Source of the DNA: CADEGL01 sp050180485
GTDB lineage: Bacteria > Pseudomonadota > Alphaproteobacteria > CADEGL01
Assembly: GCA_050180485.1 (NCBI GenBank)
Contig: JBFXED010000002.1
Span: 1 to 64,000, forward strand
Length of the DNA stretch: 64,000 nucleotides
Reading direction: 5' to 3'
Of this stretch, positions 1 to 12,574 are shown piece after piece. Made by a program: the position numbers and the translations under genes. Under the pieces are notes generated by a model. It was given only the letters and a program-made list of their open reading frames with translations, was not told the origin of the DNA and searched no databases. The stretch's first letter is position 1. Every line of letters starts with the position of its first letter.

Positions 1-2392
<2,392 letters not shown>

Positions 2393-2675
2393 CAGCATCG
2401 CTCACGCAGACGCAGATCCGTCCTTTTGCGCCGAATCTGCCTCATACACGAACGCTAGATTTTATTGACCTTTGGCCAACTATGGCTTGGTCACGTCCAC
2501 GACGTTTCCACGCACGGCTTGCGCCGCCCGCGAATCGGTCGAGGTCATAACCTCGCCAGAACAAATCTTCACAATGTCCAATAGCGCCACCCGACACACA
2601 TCGCGGTGAAACCGCGATATCTACCGAGCGAAATCTTACGATCCGTATCCGTCGATCGACCCAAGCCCACGAAAG

Positions 2676-2752
2676 TGGTGGGCCCGGGAAGATTTGAACT
2701 TCCGACCTCACGCTTATCAAGCGCGCGCTCTAACCAGCTGAGCTACGGGCCC
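2676..2752 (-). tRNA. tRNA-Ile (GAT), rrn spacer tRNA
   Basis: The complement folds as a 77-nt cloverleaf with acceptor stem GGGCCCG/CGGGCCC, an anticodon loop TTGATAA giving anticodon GAT, a normal T arm and an encoded 3' CCA. It lies between 23S and tRNA-Ala. Read 5' to 3' in the operon it is the second spacer tRNA, whereas in most bacterial operons tRNA-Ile comes first. Confidence 0.97.
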
Positions 2753-2843
2753 TCACCAGAGATGTCCTTCATGGAGAAGAGCCGGCCGGCGCGCATTACG
2801 CGCCCTGTCCCGAGCCATCTCCCCAACAACGCACACGCGGTAC

Positions 2844-2919
2844 TGGTGGAGCTGGACGGAATCGAACCGACGACCCCCTGCTTGCAAAGCAGGTGCTCTC
2901 CCAACTGAGCTACAGCCCC
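2844..2919 (-). tRNA. tRNA-Ala (TGC), rrn spacer tRNA
   Basis: The complement is a 76-nt tRNA with acceptor stem GGGGCTG paired to the 3' side, anticodon loop TTTGCAA giving anticodon TGC, and an encoded CCA. It is separated from tRNA-Ile by 91 nt and lies directly downstream of 16S rRNA in the direction of transcription. Confidence 0.97.
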
Positions 2920-3082
2920 AATTCGGGGTCGGCAGACAGAGAGACAGCGTGATCATGAGACCACGTAAGGACTCTCTGTCCTCTGGTCAGCGGATACGGG
3001 AAGGGATGCGCCGGCGGCGGTTCGCCCTCGATATCGAGAGCGGTAGTTGTAAGGTTTATCCAAAACGTTGCCGCTTCGGATT

Positions 3083-4583
<1,501 letters not shown>

Positions 4584-4747
4584 CTGTGAACCTCGTGCAT
4601 TCCGGCAAGCCGGCCTGCAGCGAGATCCGCATTCGAGTGACCCACTCGTTAACTGAACTCTGCGACACCCATAGTTATAGTTTGGGTGATCGCGGGATTC
4701 GCTTGCGAGCGGGCTTGCTCTCGTTCGAGAACGAGCCGCCGCCTGCG

Positions 4748-4775
4748 CATCCCTTCCGCGCTATTCACTTGTCAA
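4748..4775 (-). promoter_or_regulatory. Probable rrn operon promoter
   Basis: On the minus strand a perfect TTGACA (complement 4770-4775) lies about 190 nt upstream of the 16S 5' end. The hexamer 17 nt further on is GGATGC, a poor -10 match, so the call rests on the -35 hexamer and its position. The transcribed leader contains a small hairpin, CTCGTTC-TC-GAACGAG. Confidence 0.45.
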
Positions 4776-5006
4776 ATAACTGGAGCAGCAAGACCAGTCA
4801 CGGCCTCGCCGCGGGAGTGGGTGTATACGGATTCTGATCCTGGGGTGCAAGCCTTATTCTCGAAATATTCACAGAGAATTTGGCGCTCCACCCGTTCAGA
4901 AAAAATGGCGTTGCAACAAGGCTTTTTCAAGGCCCGGCTTGCCGCGAATCTCAGAAACCGCTGGGAATAGCCTGATTTTGAGCACTTATCCTTATCCGGT
5001 TCCCGG

Positions 5007-5035
5007 TTGACAGATGTTTCCCACGCCAACATCCT
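5007..5035 (+). promoter_or_regulatory. Possible sigma-70 promoter of the M23 peptidase gene
   Basis: A perfect -35 TTGACA at 5007-5012 is followed after 17 nt by CATCCT, a weak -10. Transcription would start near 5042, about 100 nt before the chosen ATG at 5141. The -35 hexamer and location support it; the -10 does not. Confidence 0.35.
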
Positions 5036-5140
5036 CCCAACCAGTTGGGCCGGTCGGGAATCGAGCCACAACAGATAAACACACGAAACTTGCGCGGCGG
5101 GGGCCGCGCTTGGGCGGCAAGCGGAGGCCGAAATCTGCCA

Positions 5141-6487
5141 ATGGAAGACGAGCCGGCACGGCGCACTGGCAAGGTCTTTCGGGCGGCATCCGGCCCGCGC
5201 ACGCGCATGGCGTTCCTGGGGCTCGCGGGGCTGGGCGCCCTGATCGCGCTGGCTTTCCTCGGCAATGCCGGCCTTCCCCGCCTCAGCCTGCGCCAGGAAA
5301 CGCCCATCGCCGCCGAGGCGCCGCCCGAGGAAAAGGGCGCGGAAGGCACCATTCCCATGACGCCGGGCGAGCCCGCCGAGCGCACGATCCGCGTCGGCTC
5401 CGGCGACACGATCATCGACCTTCTTCTTGCGACCGGCGTGCCGCGCAACGATGCGCACGACGCGGTCACCGCGCTGCGCAAACATTTCGATCCGCGCCAG
5501 TTGAAGTCGGGCCAGGAGCTGGTCGTGAAATTCGGACCGGGCGAAGCAGGGGCGGACCGCTTCGAGCGCATGGTCGTTCCCGTCACCTTCCGCCAGGACG
5601 TGGCGGTGGAGCGCGCGGGCAACGGAGACTTCGTCGCCAGCACGATCGACAAGCCGGTGAAAGAACAAGCCGCCTATGCCGGCGGTCCGATCGAAAGCAG
5701 CCTTTACGAGACCGGTGTCGCGCAGAATGTGCCTGCTGTGATGATGGGCGAGATGATCCGCCTCTACTCCTATGACGTCGACTTTCAGCGCGATGTGAAG
5801 GAAGGCGACAGTTTCGAACTGCTTTACCAGCAGTATGTCGACGAACAAGGGCAACTGCTTCACGCCGAGACGATCCGCTACGCCGAACTGATCCTGGGCG
5901 GCAAGCGCATCCGCCTGTTCCGGTTCACCACGCGCAATGGCGACGTGGAATATTTCAACGAAAAGGGCGAGAGCGTGAAGAAGGCGCTGCTGCGCACGCC
6001 CGTCGACGGCGCGCGCATCTCATCCAAGTTCGGCTCGCGCCTGCATCCCATTCTCGGCTACACGACCATGCATCGCGGCATCGACTTCGCGGTGCCGGGC
6101 GGCACGCCGATCATGGCGGCGGGCAACGGCACGGTCGATATGGCCGGCACGAACGGCGGCTACGGCCGCTATGTCCGCATCAAGCACACGGGCGTCTTCT
6201 CGACCGCCTACGCCCACATGTCCGGCTTCGCCAAGGGCCTGCGCAAGGGTGCCAAGGTCCGGCAGGGCCAAGTGATCGGTTACGTCGGCGCCAGCGGCTT
6301 GGCGACCGGGCCGCATCTGCACTACGAGCTTCTGTCGGGCGGCAGCCAGATCAATCCCTTGAGCGTGAAGATGCCCTCGGGCCAAAAGCTCGACGGCAAG
6401 GATTTGGCCCGCTTCCGCGAGACAGTGGCCACGGTCGAACGCGAGTTGAAGGCCCTGCCGCCGGAGCGGCGTATCGCGCAGAACTAA
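5141..6487 (+). CDS. M23 family metallopeptidase, membrane-anchored murein endopeptidase
   Basis: Predicted zinc endopeptidase that cuts peptidoglycan cross-links from the periplasmic face of the inner membrane. The 448-residue product has a short cytoplasmic N-terminus, one membrane helix (about 23-45), a LysM/OapA-like region (about 80-132) and a C-terminal M23 domain (about 285-410). The metal and catalytic residues are present: H311 and D315 in HRGID, H359 in YAHM, and H392/H394 in HLH. ATG 5141 is preferred over a TTG at 5045 because the earlier stretch is Arg/Gly-rich and precedes the membrane anchor, and GGAGG lies about 13 nt upstream. It is probably a single-gene unit. The layout resembles MepM/ShyA-type cell elongation enzymes, but whether it is active or an EnvC-like regulator cannot be read from sequence; the full set of metal ligands argues for active. 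Confidence 0.9.
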   Translation: MEDEPARRTGKVFRAASGPRTRMAFLGLAGLGALIALAFLGNAGLPRLSLRQETPIAAEAPPEEKGAEGTIPMTPGEPAERTIRVGSGDTIIDLLLATGVPRNDAHDAVTALRKHFDPRQLKSGQELVVKFGPGEAGADRFERMVVPVTFRQDVAVERAGNGDFVASTIDKPVKEQAAYAGGPIESSLYETGVAQNVPAVMMGEMIRLYSYDVDFQRDVKEGDSFELLYQQYVDEQGQLLHAETIRYAELILGGKRIRLFRFTTRNGDVEYFNEKGESVKKALLRTPVDGARISSKFGSRLHPILGYTTMHRGIDFAVPGGTPIMAAGNGTVDMAGTNGGYGRYVRIKHTGVFSTAYAHMSGFAKGLRKGAKVRQGQVIGYVGASGLATGPHLHYELLSGGSQINPLSVKMPSGQKLDGKDLARFRETVATVERELKALPPERRIAQN

Positions 6488-6587
6488 TCCAGCCCCAGCT
6501 TTCCTCATCCGAGCGGAAGAAAAACTCGTTTGCGGAGGCCTGCGCCCGGCGTCAGCGTGACCGTCCGGCGGCGAACGGGGGATGGTT

Positions 6588-7193
6588 ATGCTGACGCTCT
6601 ACGACAACCTGGATTCAGGCAATGGCTACAAAGCGCGCCTGCTCCTGCACAAGCTCGCGATGCCGTACACGCGCGTCGAACTGGATATCGACCGCAGCGA
6701 AACACGCACGGCGCAATTCCTGGTCAAGAATCCCAATGGCCGCATCCCGACGCTCGAACTCGAGGACGGCACCTGCCTGCCCGAATCGAACGCGATCATC
6801 CATTACTTGGCAGAGGGCTCGCCCTATCTGCCGGCCGACCGGCTGAAGCATGCCCAGGTGCTGCAATGGATGTTCTTCGAGCAATACAGCCATGAGCCTT
6901 TCGTCGCGACGCCGCGCTACATCGTGAAGCATCTGGGCCGCGACCATGCGCGCATGAAGGAATTGCCCGGCAGACACCAGAACGGCCACGCCGCGCTCGC
7001 CGTGATGGATCAGCATCTGGCCAAGCGCAGCTTCTTCGTCGACGAGCGGCTGACGATCGCCGACATCGCCCTCTACGCCTACACGCATGTGGCGCACGAG
7101 GGCGATCTCGACATCAGTGGTTACAAAAACGTGGGAGCGTGGCTGAAGCGGTTCGCGGCCGAGCCGCGCCATATCCCCATCACGCAAGGGTGA
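6588..7193 (+). CDS. Glutathione S-transferase family protein
   Basis: A 201-residue soluble protein with a thioredoxin-like N-terminal GST domain (about 1-78, containing the glutathione-contact stretch RIPTLEL and the ESNAI turn) and an all-helical C-terminal domain (about 85-200, with the N-capping signature TIADIALYAY). It would conjugate or reduce glutathione adducts; the substrate is not deducible. The chosen ATG at 6588 has GGGGG about six nt upstream; an alternative ATG at 6582 adds two residues. It converges on clpB with a four-base gap and no visible terminator between them. Closest in pattern to the bacterial GSTs whose proteins begin MLTLYD. Confidence 0.9.
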   Translation: MLTLYDNLDSGNGYKARLLLHKLAMPYTRVELDIDRSETRTAQFLVKNPNGRIPTLELEDGTCLPESNAIIHYLAEGSPYLPADRLKHAQVLQWMFFEQYSHEPFVATPRYIVKHLGRDHARMKELPGRHQNGHAALAVMDQHLAKRSFFVDERLTIADIALYAYTHVAHEGDLDISGYKNVGAWLKRFAAEPRHIPITQG

Positions 7194-7197
7194 CGGG

Positions 7198-9789
7198 TCA
7201 GGCCGCTTTCGCGACCTGACCGTCGATCAAAAGACCATCCTTGCCCGCGGAGACGGGCACGTGCTGGCCATCCTTGATCTTGCCTTCCAGGATCCGCTCG
7301 GCGAGCGGGTTCTGGATCGCGCGCTGGATCACGCGCTTCAAGGGACGGGCGCCGTAGACCGGGTCGTAGCCCGCTTCCGCCAGCCAGCCGCGCGCCTTGT
7401 CGTCGATCTCGAGCGTGATCTTGCGCTCGTCGAGCAGGCTCTGCAGCCGCTTCAGCTGGATGTCCACGATGCCCTTCATCTGCGCGCGGCCGAGACGCCG
7501 GAACAGAAGGATTTCGTCCAGGCGGTTGAGGAACTCGGGCCGGAACGCGGCGCGCACGGCCTCCATCACCTCTTCCCGCACGGCCTCCACGTCCTGCCCT
7601 TCGGGCTGGTTTGCGAGCGCGGCACTGCCCAGGTTCGAGGTCAGCACGATGAGCGTGTTCTTGAAGTCCACCGTGCGTCCTTGCCCGTCGGTCAGGCGGC
7701 CATCGTCCAGCACCTGCAGCAGGACGTTGAAGACGTCCGGATGCGCCTTCTCGATCTCGTCGAACAGGATGAGCTGGTAGGGGCGCCGGCGGACGGCTTC
7801 GGTCAGCGCACCGCCCTCTTCGTAGCCGACATAGCCCGGCGGCGCGCCGATCAGCCGCGCGACGGAGTGCTTCTCCATGTACTCGGACATGTCGACGCGC
7901 ACCATCGCCTGCTCATCGTTGAACAGGAACGTAGCCAACGCCTTGCACAGCTCGGTCTTACCGACGCCGGTCGGGCCCAGGAACAGGAACGAGCCGATCG
8001 GCCGATTCGGGTCCTGAAGGCCCGCGCGCGCGCGGCGCACCGCGTTGCTGACGGCCACGATGGCCTCGTCCTGGCCGACCACGCGCGCCTTGAGCGTGGT
8101 CTCCATGGCCAAGAGCTTCTCGCGCTCGCCTTCCAGCATGCGGTCCACGGGCACGCCCGTCCAACGCGAAACCACGGCGGCGATGTCGCTGTCCGTCACC
8201 TCTTCGTTGAGCATGCGCTTGCCCGATGCCGCCTCGGCCTCCTGCAACTTGCGCTCGATTTCCGGGATGCGGCCGTATTTCAACTCGCCCGCCTTGGCCA
8301 GGTCACCCTTGCGCTGGGCGATCTCCAACTCGCCGCGCAGGTGATCCAACTCTTCCTTGAGCTTTTGCGAGCCCGCGAGCTTTTCCTTCTCTGCGCGCCA
8401 GACCGAGGTCAGGTCCGCGGAGCGCTTCTCGAGGTCCTTCAACTCCTCTTCGAGCTTGACCAGCCGATCGCGCGAAGCCGTGTCGGATTCCTTCTTCAGC
8501 GCCTCGCGCTCGATCTTGAGCTGGATGATGCGCCGGTCGAGCTCGTCGATGTCCTCGGGCTTGGAGTCCACCTCCATGCGCAGACGGCTCGCGGCCTCGT
8601 CGACCAGGTCGATCGCCTTGTCCGGCAGAAACCGGTCGGTGATGTAACGATTCGAGAGCGTCGCGGCGGCGACGATGGCGCCGTCCATGATGCGGATGCC
8701 GTGGTGAAGTTCGTACTTCTCCTTCAGACCGCGGAGGATCGAGATCGTGTCGGCGACCGTGGGCTCCTCGACAAAGACGGGCTGGAAGCGCCGCGCGAGC
8801 GCGGCGTCCTTCTCGATGTGCTTGCGATACTCGTCCAGCGTGGTGGCGCCCACGCAATGCAGCTCGCCGCGCGCGAGCGCGGGTTTCAGCATGTTGGAGG
8901 CGTCCATCGCACCGTCGGCCTTGCCCGCGCCGACGAGCGTGTGCAGCTCGTCGATGAACAGGATGATCTCGCCCGCGGCATGGCCGATCTCGGACAGGAC
9001 CGCCTTCAGGCGCTCCTCGAACTCGCCGCGGAACTTGGCGCCCGCGATGAGCGCGCCCAGGTCGAGCGACATGAGGCGCTTGTCGCGCAGGGATTCCGGC
9101 ACGTCGCCGTTGACGATGCGTTGGGCTAGGCCCTCGACGATGGCGGTCTTGCCGACGCCGGGTTCGCCGATCAGCACGGGATTGTTCTTGGTGCGGCGCG
9201 CCAGCACCTGGATGGTGCGGCGGATTTCCTCGTCCCGTCCGATGACGGGGTCGAGCTTGCCCTGCCGCGCCGCGGCGGTCAGGTCACGGGCGTATTTCTC
9301 CAGCGCCTGATAGCTGTCTTCGGCGGTGGCGCTGTCGGCCTTGCGGCCCTGGCGCAGATCGTCGATCGCGCGCTGCAGGTTCTCGGGCGCGACACCCGCG
9401 CCCTTCAGGATTTTCGCGGCGGCGGTATCCTTGGACGCGGCCAGCGCCATCAAGAGCCGCTCGGCGGTGACGAAGGAATCGCCGGCCTTCTCGGCCAACT
9501 TCTGGGCGCTGTCGAAGACGCGCGCCAACTCGGGCGCCAGATAGACCTGGCCCGCGCCAGAGCCCTCGACCTTCGGCAGCTTGGCCAGTTCGGCTTCCGT
9601 GTCGCGCAGGGCGCGCGCGGGATCGCCGCCGGCCGAGCGGATCAGATTGGCCGCCAGCCCCTCGTCGTCATCCAGGAGAATTTTGAGCAGGTGTTCGGGC
9701 GTGAAACGCTGGTGCCCGCTGCGCAGCGCCAGCCCTTGCGCGGACTGCACGAAACCGCGCGAGCGTTCGGTGAACTTCTCGAAATCCAT
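7198..9789 (-). CDS. clpB: ATP-dependent disaggregase ClpB
   Basis: Hexameric AAA+ chaperone that pulls polypeptides out of aggregates together with DnaK/DnaJ/GrpE. The 863 residues are typical. In order: Clp N-terminal repeats (1-145), first nucleotide-binding domain with Walker A GEPGVGKT (208-215) and sensor elements, the coiled-coil middle domain (about 400-525) rich in Glu/Lys, which distinguishes ClpB from ClpA, the second ATPase domain with GPTGVGKT (about 604-611) and the C-terminal small domain ending near GARPLKRVIQ. The ATG at 9789 matches the usual MDFEKFTER start. It follows DUF4167 on the same strand but lies behind a hairpin and its own heat-shock-like promoter, so it is probably transcribed independently under stress. 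Confidence 0.98.
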   Translation of the reverse strand: MDFEKFTERSRGFVQSAQGLALRSGHQRFTPEHLLKILLDDDEGLAANLIRSAGGDPARALRDTEAELAKLPKVEGSGAGQVYLAPELARVFDSAQKLAEKAGDSFVTAERLLMALAASKDTAAAKILKGAGVAPENLQRAIDDLRQGRKADSATAEDSYQALEKYARDLTAAARQGKLDPVIGRDEEIRRTIQVLARRTKNNPVLIGEPGVGKTAIVEGLAQRIVNGDVPESLRDKRLMSLDLGALIAGAKFRGEFEERLKAVLSEIGHAAGEIILFIDELHTLVGAGKADGAMDASNMLKPALARGELHCVGATTLDEYRKHIEKDAALARRFQPVFVEEPTVADTISILRGLKEKYELHHGIRIMDGAIVAAATLSNRYITDRFLPDKAIDLVDEAASRLRMEVDSKPEDIDELDRRIIQLKIEREALKKESDTASRDRLVKLEEELKDLEKRSADLTSVWRAEKEKLAGSQKLKEELDHLRGELEIAQRKGDLAKAGELKYGRIPEIERKLQEAEAASGKRMLNEEVTDSDIAAVVSRWTGVPVDRMLEGEREKLLAMETTLKARVVGQDEAIVAVSNAVRRARAGLQDPNRPIGSFLFLGPTGVGKTELCKALATFLFNDEQAMVRVDMSEYMEKHSVARLIGAPPGYVGYEEGGALTEAVRRRPYQLILFDEIEKAHPDVFNVLLQVLDDGRLTDGQGRTVDFKNTLIVLTSNLGSAALANQPEGQDVEAVREEVMEAVRAAFRPEFLNRLDEILLFRRLGRAQMKGIVDIQLKRLQSLLDERKITLEIDDKARGWLAEAGYDPVYGARPLKRVIQRAIQNPLAERILEGKIKDGQHVPVSAGKDGLLIDGQVAKAA

Positions 9790-9870
9790 CTTTCCCTTGC
9801 TCCGCTTGCGTTGGATTCCCCCTCCGGAGAGGCAGGCAACAAACGAGGACCCTCGAAAGGCGTCCTAACC

Positions 9871-9900
9871 AGATATGGAGCGGGAAAGCCCGGCTGCAAG
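9871..9900 (-). promoter_or_regulatory. Heat-shock (sigma-32-like) promoter of clpB
   Basis: The minus strand reads CTTGCA (complement 9895-9900), then 18-19 nt later CCATATCT (about 9871-9878). This is close to the alphaproteobacterial RpoH pattern CTTG-N17/18-CYTATNT, with one mismatch or a one-base longer spacer. It lies about 80 nt upstream of the clpB start, just past the DUF4167 hairpin. ClpB is a classical RpoH target. Confidence 0.6.
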
Positions 9901-9925
9901 ACCGGAAAAGCGTGCAAGCGCGAGG

Positions 9926-9951
9926 AACCGCCCGGTTCCCGCCGGGCGGTT
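9926..9951 (-). terminator. Hairpin terminator after the DUF4167 gene
   Basis: A perfect 10-bp stem, AACCGCCCGG paired with CCGGGCGGTT around a 6-nt loop, begins 22 nt after the DUF4167 stop. There is no long U-run on the minus strand, so termination may be partial. It separates the DUF4167 transcript from clpB. Confidence 0.55.
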
Positions 9952-9973
9952 TCAGGCCGTCTGGACAGTGGCC

Positions 9974-10426
9974 TTAGCGGACGCCGGCGTCGGCGATCGC
10001 GGGCTGCTCGAATTCCCCGGCATCGCCATCGGAGCCGCCTGTCCCCACCGCCGTTTCGGGGCCGTGGGACGGTTGCTCCTGCTGGCCATTGCCGTTGGCT
10101 TCGTGCGGACGTGCGCCGGGATTACGCTGCCCCATCGCCTCGTTCGCGGCGGCGATGATGCGGAAATAGTGCTCCGCATGCTGGAGCAGATTCTCCGCCG
10201 TGACACGGTCGCCGGAGGATTGCGCGTCGCGCGCGAGGGCGAGATAGCGCTCGTATACCTGGTAGGCGTTCCCCCGGATGCGTCCGCCGGGGCCGTTGCT
10301 GTCGAAGGTCTGCGAACGGGGCGACATCATGTGCCGCGGCTTGTTGCCGCCGCCACCGCCTCCGCCGCCACCACCGCCATTGCCGCCTCGACCGCGCATA
10401 CGCCTGTGGTTCGGGCCTGGTCTCAT
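9974..10426 (-). CDS. DUF4167 domain-containing protein
   Basis: Alphaproteobacterial protein of unknown function, 150 residues. The N-terminus is strongly basic (MRPGPNHRRMRGRGG), followed by a run of consecutive glycines encoded by a GGN tract, then the conserved DUF4167 core (about 25-90) with SNGPGGRIRGNAYQVYERY and a helix ending HAEHYFRII. The tail is acidic and disordered. The basic, glycine-rich start suggests RNA or nucleic-acid binding, which is an inference. ATG 10426 gives the family's usual MRPG start; an in-frame GTG at 10435 adds three residues. Its place between prmC and clpB is the usual one in this class. Confidence 0.88.
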   Translation of the reverse strand: MRPGPNHRRMRGRGGNGGGGGGGGGGGNKPRHMMSPRSQTFDSNGPGGRIRGNAYQVYERYLALARDAQSSGDRVTAENLLQHAEHYFRIIAAANEAMGQRNPGARPHEANGNGQQEQPSHGPETAVGTGGSDGDAGEFEQPAIADAGVR

Positions 10427-10629
10427 TCGTTTCACTTCTGGTTATCGGGATAGCGCCCTGGGCGCGGTGCTCCGTCCTGGCACATCGTGCCACCACCCAA
10501 AATCACTTGGCGTGCTTGTTTTGGGAGGATTTTGTGAGCATCAAACGCCGAAGCGCGGCATCTCTATTAGCAGGTCACCCCCCGCCCGCCAACAAGTTTC
10601 GATAGGGATTTTGGAGGGGGTTATCCACA

Positions 10630-11496
10630 TCATGTGGATGATTCCGGCATGAAAACCAGGCATCGGTCGATTCCAGCCAGGTCACGACGGGCGGCGCGCA
10701 AGGCCAGCCCTTGAGTCGCGAAAATCCGTTCCACCGACGGCCTTTGCCCAACGCCGATCTCGACCGCCGCGAACCCGCCCGGACGCAAAAGCATCGCAGC
10801 CGCGGGCGCCACCTGCCGATAAGCATCGAGCCCGTCCGCGCCGCCGGACAGAGCGCCGCGCGGATCGTGACGCGCGACCTCCGCCGCCAGCCCTCCGATC
10901 TCGCCGTCGGCGATATAGGGCGGGTTCGAGATCACGGCGTCGAAGCGGCCAGGGCTCAAAGCATCGTTCCAATCCATGCATGCAAACGCGGCGCGGTCCT
11001 CAAGGCCCAGGCGGCGCGCGTTGGCGGCGGCCACGCGGCAGGCCGCGGCGCTGATATCAATACCAACGCCCGTCGCATCCTCGCGTTCCGCCAGGAGCGC
11101 GAGCAGGAGGCAGCCGCTGCCGGTGCCGAGATCGGCAATGCGCGGCGCGGTCCGGCCTTGCAGTTCCGCGAGCGCGGCCTCGACGATGGTTTCCGAATCC
11201 GGGCGCGGATCGAGCACGTCGGGCGTGATTTCGAAGTCGAGGCTCCAGAATTCCCGCCGCCCGACAAGGCGCGATGTGGGCTCGCCCGCGATGCGCCGGC
11301 GCAGGAGATCGCGGAACGCCGATAGTTCTGTCTCGCTCAAGACCCGTGCGCCCAGCGACATCATGTGTTCGGACGGCGCGCCAAGCGCATGCGCCAAGAG
11401 AAGCCGCGCATCCAGGCGGGGAACCGCGATGCCGCCCACGGCCAGTTCCCCGGTGGCCCGCGTCAACGCCTGGGCGACCGTGACGGCCTCGTTCAT
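10630..11496 (-). CDS. prmC: Release factor glutamine N5-methyltransferase PrmC
   Basis: Methylates the glutamine of the GGQ motif in release factors RF1 and RF2, which speeds peptide release. The 288 residues comprise an N-terminal helical bundle (1-75) that binds the release factor and a Rossmann methyltransferase domain with SAM loop DLGTGSG (122-128) and the diagnostic NPPY (191-194). Its ATG overlaps the prfA stop by four bases (ATGA), so translation is probably coupled to that of its own substrate, RF1. Its stop codon lies within a short palindrome (10623-10639). Confidence 0.97.
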   Translation of the reverse strand: MNEAVTVAQALTRATGELAVGGIAVPRLDARLLLAHALGAPSEHMMSLGARVLSETELSAFRDLLRRRIAGEPTSRLVGRREFWSLDFEITPDVLDPRPDSETIVEAALAELQGRTAPRIADLGTGSGCLLLALLAEREDATGVGIDISAAACRVAAANARRLGLEDRAAFACMDWNDALSPGRFDAVISNPPYIADGEIGGLAAEVARHDPRGALSGGADGLDAYRQVAPAAAMLLRPGGFAAVEIGVGQRPSVERIFATQGLALRAARRDLAGIDRCLVFMPESST

Positions 11497-12572
11497 TCCA
11501 GCTCGGCCAGCCGTTCGGCCTGGTCACTGGCGATCAGCGCGTCGACGAACTCGTCCAACGCCTCGCCCGAAAGCACCTTGTCGATCTTATAGAGCGTCAG
11601 GTTGATGCGGTGATCGGTCACGCGGCCTTGCGGGAAATTGTAGGTGCGGATGCGCTCCGAGCGGTCGCCCGAGCCGATCTGGCTCTTGCGGGTGGCCGCA
11701 CGCTCGGCCTCGGCCTGGGCGCGCTGGTGCTCGAACAGGCGCGCGCGCAGGACCTTCAGCGCCTTGGCCTTGTTCTTGTGCTGCGATTTCTCATCCTGCT
11801 GCTGGACGACGAGGCCGGTCGGCAAATGGGTGATGCGCACGGCGCTGTCGGTCGTGTTGACACTCTGCCCGCCTGGCCCCGAAGAGCGGTAGACGTCGAT
11901 GCGCAGATCCTTGTCGTTGATCTGGACGTCCACGTCCTCGGGCTCGGGCAGCACGGCGACGGTCGCGGCCGAGGTGTGGATGCGGCCGCTGGCTTCGGTC
12001 GTCGGCACGCGCTGGACGCGGTGGACGCCCGATTCGAATTTGAGCCGCGCGAACACGCCCCGGCCGCTGACCGACGCGATTGCTTCCTTCAGCCCGCCGA
12101 TGCCGGTTTCGTTGAAACCCAAAATCTCGAAACGCCAGCCGTGGGATTCGGCATAGCGCTGATACATGCGGAACAGATCGGCGCCGAACAAGGCCGCTTC
12201 CTCGCCACCGGTGCCCGCGCGGATTTCCAGGATCGCGCTGCGCTCGTCCGCCGCGTCCTTGGGTAGCAACATCAGCGTCAGCTCGCGTTCGATGACCGGC
12301 AGTCTGTCCTTCAACGCGTAGAATTCGTCCGTCGCCAACGCCTTCATCTCGGCGTCGCTATCGGGGTCGTTCATCATGACCGCGAGGGCTTGCGCCTCGT
12401 CGGCGGCTTTGTTGAATTCACGGACCTTGGCGACGACCGGGCCGAGATCCGAATATTCCTTGGAGAGGCGCGCGAAATCCTGCCCGCCGCCCGACGCCAT
12501 GGCCGCTTCGAGTTCCTGATAGCGCGCCACGACGCGCTCCAATTTCGCGGGAAGGTCGGCCATGCCCGCCAT
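11493..12572 (-). CDS. prfA: Peptide chain release factor 1 (RF1)
   Basis: Recognises UAA and UAG stop codons and triggers hydrolysis of peptidyl-tRNA. The 359 residues show the anticodon-like tripeptide of the PxT type (PTT, 190-192, in RVPTTEASGR) and the catalytic GGQ (234-236 in SGPGGQSVNT), whose glutamine is methylated by PrmC. ATG 12572 starts two bases after the hisS stop; a second ATG at 12563 is also possible and gives a more typical N-terminus. Part of a minus-strand run hisS-prfA-prmC. Confidence 0.97.
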   Translation of the reverse strand: MAGMADLPAKLERVVARYQELEAAMASGGGQDFARLSKEYSDLGPVVAKVREFNKAADEAQALAVMMNDPDSDAEMKALATDEFYALKDRLPVIERELTLMLLPKDAADERSAILEIRAGTGGEEAALFGADLFRMYQRYAESHGWRFEILGFNETGIGGLKEAIASVSGRGVFARLKFESGVHRVQRVPTTEASGRIHTSAATVAVLPEPEDVDVQINDKDLRIDVYRSSGPGGQSVNTTDSAVRITHLPTGLVVQQQDEKSQHKNKAKALKVLRARLFEHQRAQAEAERAATRKSQIGSGDRSERIRTYNFPQGRVTDHRINLTLYKIDKVLSGEALDEFVDALIASDQAERLAELE

Positions 12573-12574
12573 GG

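Larger units (their letters stand above)
4584..5140. other. Intergenic region between the rrn operon and the M23 peptidase gene
   Basis: This 557-bp gap separates two divergent transcription units. It holds the rrn leader (4584-4750) with short GC-rich hairpins, the probable rrn promoter, and a TTGACA on the plus strand at 5007-5012 that could serve the peptidase gene. It is visibly more AT-rich than the genes around it. I find no convincing small gene or RNA. The frames running across it lack start signals and overlap the rRNA leader. Confidence 0.6.

Noticed and set aside
7261..9129. 622-codon plus-strand frame
   Set aside because: Antisense of clpB.
10355..10395. Trinucleotide repeat as a regulatory microsatellite
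   Set aside because: It encodes the polyglycine run of DUF4167 and codons are mixed, so it reads as protein low complexity.
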